From JBAWWY01 sp037144355 (GTDB lineage Bacteria > Bacillota > Clostridia > Peptostreptococcales > Anaerovoracaceae), in NCBI GenBank assembly GCA_037144355.1, contig JBAWWY010000001.1, forward strand, positions 310,001 through 374,000: 64,000 nucleotides of DNA, written 5' to 3'. The notes below the pieces were generated by a model. That model was not told the origin of the DNA and made no database searches. It worked only from the letters and a program-made list of their open reading frames with translations. Shown in pieces: positions 61,014-64,000 of the stretch (the stretch's first letter is position 1; every line of letters begins with the position of its first letter). Position numbers and translations under genes: made by a program.

Positions 61014-62819
61014 ATGTTAAAAATGAGAAATACACTGCTAATAGTCCTTTTACTTTTTTTGGCTGGGAATATCAACGCATACGCATTGACCAACTTGAAC
61101 CTTCCAATAACACCTATTAAAATTATTATACCAGCAGCGCCAGCGGCACCATCGGGATTGACTTCTGAAAGTTATGCGAGTGGGTTTGTAGATCTTAATT
61201 GGATTGATAATTCAAGCAGTGAACTCAGCTTTTTGATTCAAAAGTCTGTAAACGGAGGTGCATATTCTGACTTCTTTGCACCTCAAGCTAATATTACCAC
61301 ATATACCGATGTTTGGACTAAAAATGGAGAGATTTACACTTATAAAGTAAAGGCTGTTAACGCTTATGGAGATTCTGCCTATTCAAATGAATCTACCGTA
61401 ACAGTACCATTACACTTTCCATTTAATTTCAAGGCAACACTAGATGGAGATAATGTTAAACTAACCTGGGAAGATTATTCTTATACGGAAACTAATTTTG
61501 TAATTGAAAGAGTTGAATCAGGAGGGCCTTTTCAGCCACTAATAACACTCGCAGCTAATACTACATCTTATATTGATACTGACATCACGAAAGGAATTGG
61601 TTATACCTATAGAATGTATGCAATAAATTATCAGATGGCGTCTGAATTTACATTGGATTCAAGTGTGGTTATTCCTGCGGAATCCGCTCCATCAGCACCA
61701 ACCAATTTAAAATTTGAGGGTTGGGAGCTTGACGCCATAGGCGACAGCCAAGCCAAGTTTTCATGGACTGACAATTCAATCAACGAAGATTATTTTGCTT
61801 TGGAAAGAAAAGAAGCAGGTGGTACCTTCAAAGGTATAATCGGCATAGGGACAAATGGTACCGATGTAATCGACTCAGAGATTCTAACTGTTGGCAAGAC
61901 TTATGTATATAGGATCAATGCAGTTAATGAAAAACTTGGGAATTCGGCTTATTCCAATGAAGTATCAGTTGTTATTCCTTCCAAGACCTCTCCAGTTGCT
62001 GCACCATCAGTCTTAGCTGCAACAGCATCGTCAGGCATTGCAGCATTGACATGGAAAGATAATTCAAGCAACGAAGAAGGTTTTACTGTAGAACGGAAAG
62101 CATCTGGTGGAAGCTTTAAATATCTTAACGGAACAAGTTCTGGCATGACGGCTCTAATTGATAATAGCTTGGTCGCAGGCACCTCTTATGTTTATCGCGT
62201 CAAAGCAATCAACAGCACTTTGGGAGATTCTGCTTACTCAAATGAAGCGACTATTCTTGTTGGACTAATTGTTCCTGCTGCCGTAGATTTTTCATCAGCG
62301 AGTAGCTGGGCGATTACTGAAATTCAAAAGGCTATTGATTATAAGCTGACCACGGACAAAGTTTTAAAAGATTTTACTAAAAAAATCACACGTGAAGAAT
62401 TCTCAGAAATAGCAGTGAAGCTATATGAAGCGATTAGTGGGAAGGCTGCTGTATCAGATGCCAATCCATTTATCGATACTGCTAATATTGAAATACTGAA
62501 AGCTTACAAATTAGGAATTGTCAAAGGAATGACGTTAAATACTTTTGCTCCAGACAACTCAATAACACGTCAGGAAATCAGCGTAATGTTGCTACGCGCT
62601 TTAAAAGCGGCACGTCCAGGTGCTGACTATAGCATATTAGGGGCACCCGTAATAGCAGATGAAAAGGAAATTGCCAGTTGGGCTCTTGATGCAGTCAAAT
62701 ACATGAATAAAGAAGGCATTATGAATGGCACAGGTGGCAATATAATCAATCCTAAAGGCAACACGACAAAAGAGCAGGCAATTGCATTGCTAAAGCGATT
62801 GTATGAGAAAAGTAAATAA
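61014..62819 (+). CDS. Secreted fibronectin type III and S-layer-homology protein, 601 aa
   Basis: The signal peptide (TLLIVLLLFLAGNINAYA) is followed by four FN3-like domains (about 43-130, 134-222, 226-325, 330-415), each with W-x-D-(N/Y)-S and Y-x-(Y/V)-(K/R)-(V/M)-x-A-(V/I)-N. SLH-type modules near 430-598 (ITREEFSEIAVKLYEAI; FIDTANIEILKAYKLGIVKGM..FAPDNSITRQEISVMLLRAL; ASWALDAVKYMNKEGIMNGTGGNIINPKGNTTKEQAIALLKRLYEK) bind secondary cell-wall polymer. Surface-anchored; binding partner unknown. GAGGAGA five bases before the ATG. Promoter carries Spo0A-like boxes. Confidence 0.9.
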   Translation: MLKMRNTLLIVLLLFLAGNINAYALTNLNLPITPIKIIIPAAPAAPSGLTSESYASGFVDLNWIDNSSSELSFLIQKSVNGGAYSDFFAPQANITTYTDVWTKNGEIYTYKVKAVNAYGDSAYSNESTVTVPLHFPFNFKATLDGDNVKLTWEDYSYTETNFVIERVESGGPFQPLITLAANTTSYIDTDITKGIGYTYRMYAINYQMASEFTLDSSVVIPAESAPSAPTNLKFEGWELDAIGDSQAKFSWTDNSINEDYFALERKEAGGTFKGIIGIGTNGTDVIDSEILTVGKTYVYRINAVNEKLGNSAYSNEVSVVIPSKTSPVAAPSVLAATASSGIAALTWKDNSSNEEGFTVERKASGGSFKYLNGTSSGMTALIDNSLVAGTSYVYRVKAINSTLGDSAYSNEATILVGLIVPAAVDFSSASSWAITEIQKAIDYKLTTDKVLKDFTKKITREEFSEIAVKLYEAISGKAAVSDANPFIDTANIEILKAYKLGIVKGMTLNTFAPDNSITRQEISVMLLRALKAARPGADYSILGAPVIADEKEIASWALDAVKYMNKEGIMNGTGGNIINPKGNTTKEQAIALLKRLYEKSK

Positions 62820-62854
62820 TTATAAGTATTAATATCAAATCCCAAATCATGACA

Positions 62855-62887
62855 AAGGCATCCTCTCAAAAGTGAGGATGCCTTATT
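62855..62887. terminator. Terminator between the FN3-SLH gene and pcm
   Basis: Perfect 11-base arms AAGGCATCCTC (62855-62865) and GAGGATGCCTT (62874-62884), eight-base loop, then ATTTAATT; convergent genes on both sides. Confidence 0.8.
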
Positions 62888-62911
62888 TAATTCACATATG
62901 AAATCCGCGTT

Positions 62912-63493
62912 TCACCAACCGTACTTTCCCTTTAACTCAACAAAGACAACTGTTCCCAGGGATATGGTTTTCGATTGCCCTCCCAGCTCTCTGGTTATTA
63001 AAAGAAGTTCCTGAAGTCCCTGATGTCCAACTGGAATTATCATCCTTCCTCCAGGTTTTAATTGGTCCACAAGCTCAGTTGGAACACTTCCTGCGGAAGC
63101 AGTTACAATTATCCTATCATAAGGAGCATTTTCGATCCAGCCCTCGCTGCCATCACCTATCTTATAAAAAATATTTGAATATCCAAGAAAATCAAGTCTC
63201 GCCTTGGCTTTTTCGGAAAGTTCAGGTATCCTTTCAATTGTATAAACTGCTTCGGAAAATTCTGCAAGCAATACAGTTTGATATCCAGATCCAGTTCCAA
63301 TTTCCAACACTCTGCTATCTCTATCTAGGTTAAGCTGCCTTGTCATCTCAAGGACAAGGCTAGGTTGTGAAATTGTCTGATCAAAACCAATGGGAAGCGG
63401 TAGGTCCAGATAAGCCCTTTTTTTATTTTCATTATCGATAAAATATGCCCTATCAAGATTCTGATAAAATTTTACCAGTTCCCTGTAATCCAT
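62912..63493 (-). CDS. pcm: Protein-L-isoaspartate O-methyltransferase family protein, 193 aa
   Basis: Repairs isoaspartyl residues with S-adenosylmethionine. Landmarks: LPLPIGFDQTISQPSLVLEMTRQL (substrate loop with the PCMT signature), VLEIGTGSGYQTVLLAEF (SAM motif I, about 62-79), VYTIERIPEL, YDRIIVTASAGSVPTELVDQLKPGGRMIIPVG. Slightly shorter than E. coli Pcm (208 aa) at the N-terminus. Lies 15 bases after the glucosaminidase gene in the same direction. Confidence 0.9.
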   Translation of the reverse strand: MDYRELVKFYQNLDRAYFIDNENKKRAYLDLPLPIGFDQTISQPSLVLEMTRQLNLDRDSRVLEIGTGSGYQTVLLAEFSEAVYTIERIPELSEKAKARLDFLGYSNIFYKIGDGSEGWIENAPYDRIIVTASAGSVPTELVDQLKPGGRMIIPVGHQGLQELLLITRELGGQSKTISLGTVVFVELKGKYGW

Positions 63494-63508
63494 TTTTACC
63501 CCTTCTTT

Positions 63509-64000
63509 TTAAATACTGACTTGGTCCAGCTTCTCCAAGTTGTAGAGTTTTATAATATTCATGAGTTTGAGCGGGTATTTGGAGTCGGTCGCATATCCAG
63601 CTCTTCTTAAAGCCCAGGCTCCCTGGGTGCTGTCATTCATCACATCTCTGAAAATCCCGTATCGGCTAAGGGTTAGCAGCAACTTTTTATGGTCTGCCCA
63701 ACTTTCTCCAACATTGTTGTAAGCTCTAAATTCGGCATCTACTCTATATGATACACCATTGTATTCTTCCCATGTGTTGGAAGTAACCGAGCCTAATGTC
63801 CCCTTGCCTTTGATTCCGAATAGGTTGTAAGAAACCTGCCCATTATATTTATCAACAGGGATACTTTGCCCCCATCCTGATTCCAATATTGCCTGTGCTG
63901 TTTGAAGCGCTGCCGACATTCCCGTAGTCTTCATAGAGTTTGATGCAAGCCCAGATGCAAAGGTTATGAATTGACTCTTCTCAATAACTGGAACTGCGGT
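63509..64000 (-). CDS. Glucosaminidase-family (FlgJ/LytG-like) wall hydrolase, 5' end beyond the window
   Basis: The frame stays open to the right edge, adding at least 22 residues (TAVPVIEKSQFITFASGLASNS) before the first internal ATG, so the N-terminus is missing. The visible 163 residues form a mannosyl-glycoprotein endo-beta-N-acetylglucosaminidase-like domain: ALQTAQAILESGWGQS with the catalytic glutamate, YNLFGIKGKG, EYNGVSYRVDAEFRAYNNVGESWADHKKLL, and the C-terminal AWALRRAGYATDSKYPLKLMNIIKLYNL. It cuts N-acetylglucosaminyl bonds of peptidoglycan outside the cell. Confidence 0.88.
   Translation of the reverse strand, partial: TAVPVIEKSQFITFASGLASNSMKTTGMSAALQTAQAILESGWGQSIPVDKYNGQVSYNLFGIKGKGTLGSVTSNTWEEYNGVSYRVDAEFRAYNNVGESWADHKKLLLTLSRYGIFRDVMNDSTQGAWALRRAGYATDSKYPLKLMNIIKLYNLEKLDQVSI

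Overview
The window is a 64 kb A+T-rich chromosomal segment from an anaerobic, Gram-positive, probably spore-forming Clostridia-type bacterium (Bacillota). The evidence is pyruvate:ferredoxin oxidoreductase, NfnAB-like transhydrogenase and a ferredoxin-fused ETF (anaerobic, flavin-bifurcating metabolism); an mreBCD-mrdA-minD-rodA cell-shape block; strong AGGAGG ribosome-binding sites with frequent TTG starts; an S-layer-homology (SLH) protein; and TGTCGAA (Spo0A-box-like) sites. Exact genus cannot be fixed from sequence reading alone; an amino-acid-fermenting Tissierellales/Peptostreptococcales-type organism is a guess.

Layout. 1-5.8 kb: comEC (cut by the window edge), a small unknown gene, and a divergent class A penicillin-binding protein. 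6.0-7.4 kb: a sodium-pump decarboxylase beta subunit plus a tiny gamma-like membrane protein behind a textbook sigma-54 promoter. 7.5-10.8 kb: an acyl-CoA dehydrogenase/EtfB/ferredoxin-EtfA operon with the gene order of caffeyl-CoA reductase (CarCDE). 11-15.2 kb: thiI, cysteine desulfurase and RNase Y. 15.3-23.2 kb: rodA, minD, mrdA, mreD, mreC, mreB, radC. 23.4-28.3 kb: a DUF1015 protein, a LacI regulator overlapping cmk, nrdR, and the infC-rpmI-rplT operon with an apparent L20-type leader. 28.5-33.1 kb: a PAS sigma-54 activator followed by a sigma-54-driven pair, a CoA-acylating aldehyde dehydrogenase (SauS-like) and a class III aminotransferase. 33.3-37.5 kb: lexA with its own box, a MoxR/VWA pair and a cell-wall amidase. 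37.7-38.2 kb: tRNA-Arg(TCG) with a duplicated 3' end and integrase-arm-like repeats, read here as an integration scar. 38.2-45.4 kb: a redox operon (50-cysteine polyferredoxin, PFOR, NfnA, NfnB). 45.9-59.6 kb: a three-transcript carbohydrate island with a ribose-type ABC importer, SorC regulator, DhaK/DhaL, SDR, cupin, LsrF-like aldolase, small VOC-like protein, 2-hydroxyacid dehydrogenase, FGGY kinase and DeoC. 59.7-64 kb: a zinc-ribbon/DUF2231 membrane protein, a lipoprotein, an FN3-SLH surface protein with Spo0A-like boxes, pcm and a glucosaminidase (cut by the edge).

How it works together. Housekeeping blocks (cell wall, thiolation, translation, SOS) are interleaved with metabolic modules that move electrons between NAD(P)H, ferredoxin and acyl-CoAs. 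Two modules appear sigma-54 dependent. The most interesting unresolved items are the substrate of the sigma-54 aminotransferase/aldehyde dehydrogenase pair, the orphan decarboxylase beta/gamma pair, the four-module RnfB-like polyferredoxin, the unknown sugar of the Lsr/Dha-like island with its 12-bp-periodic operator array, and a probable ATT start codon on RNase Y that mirrors the ATT start of infC.
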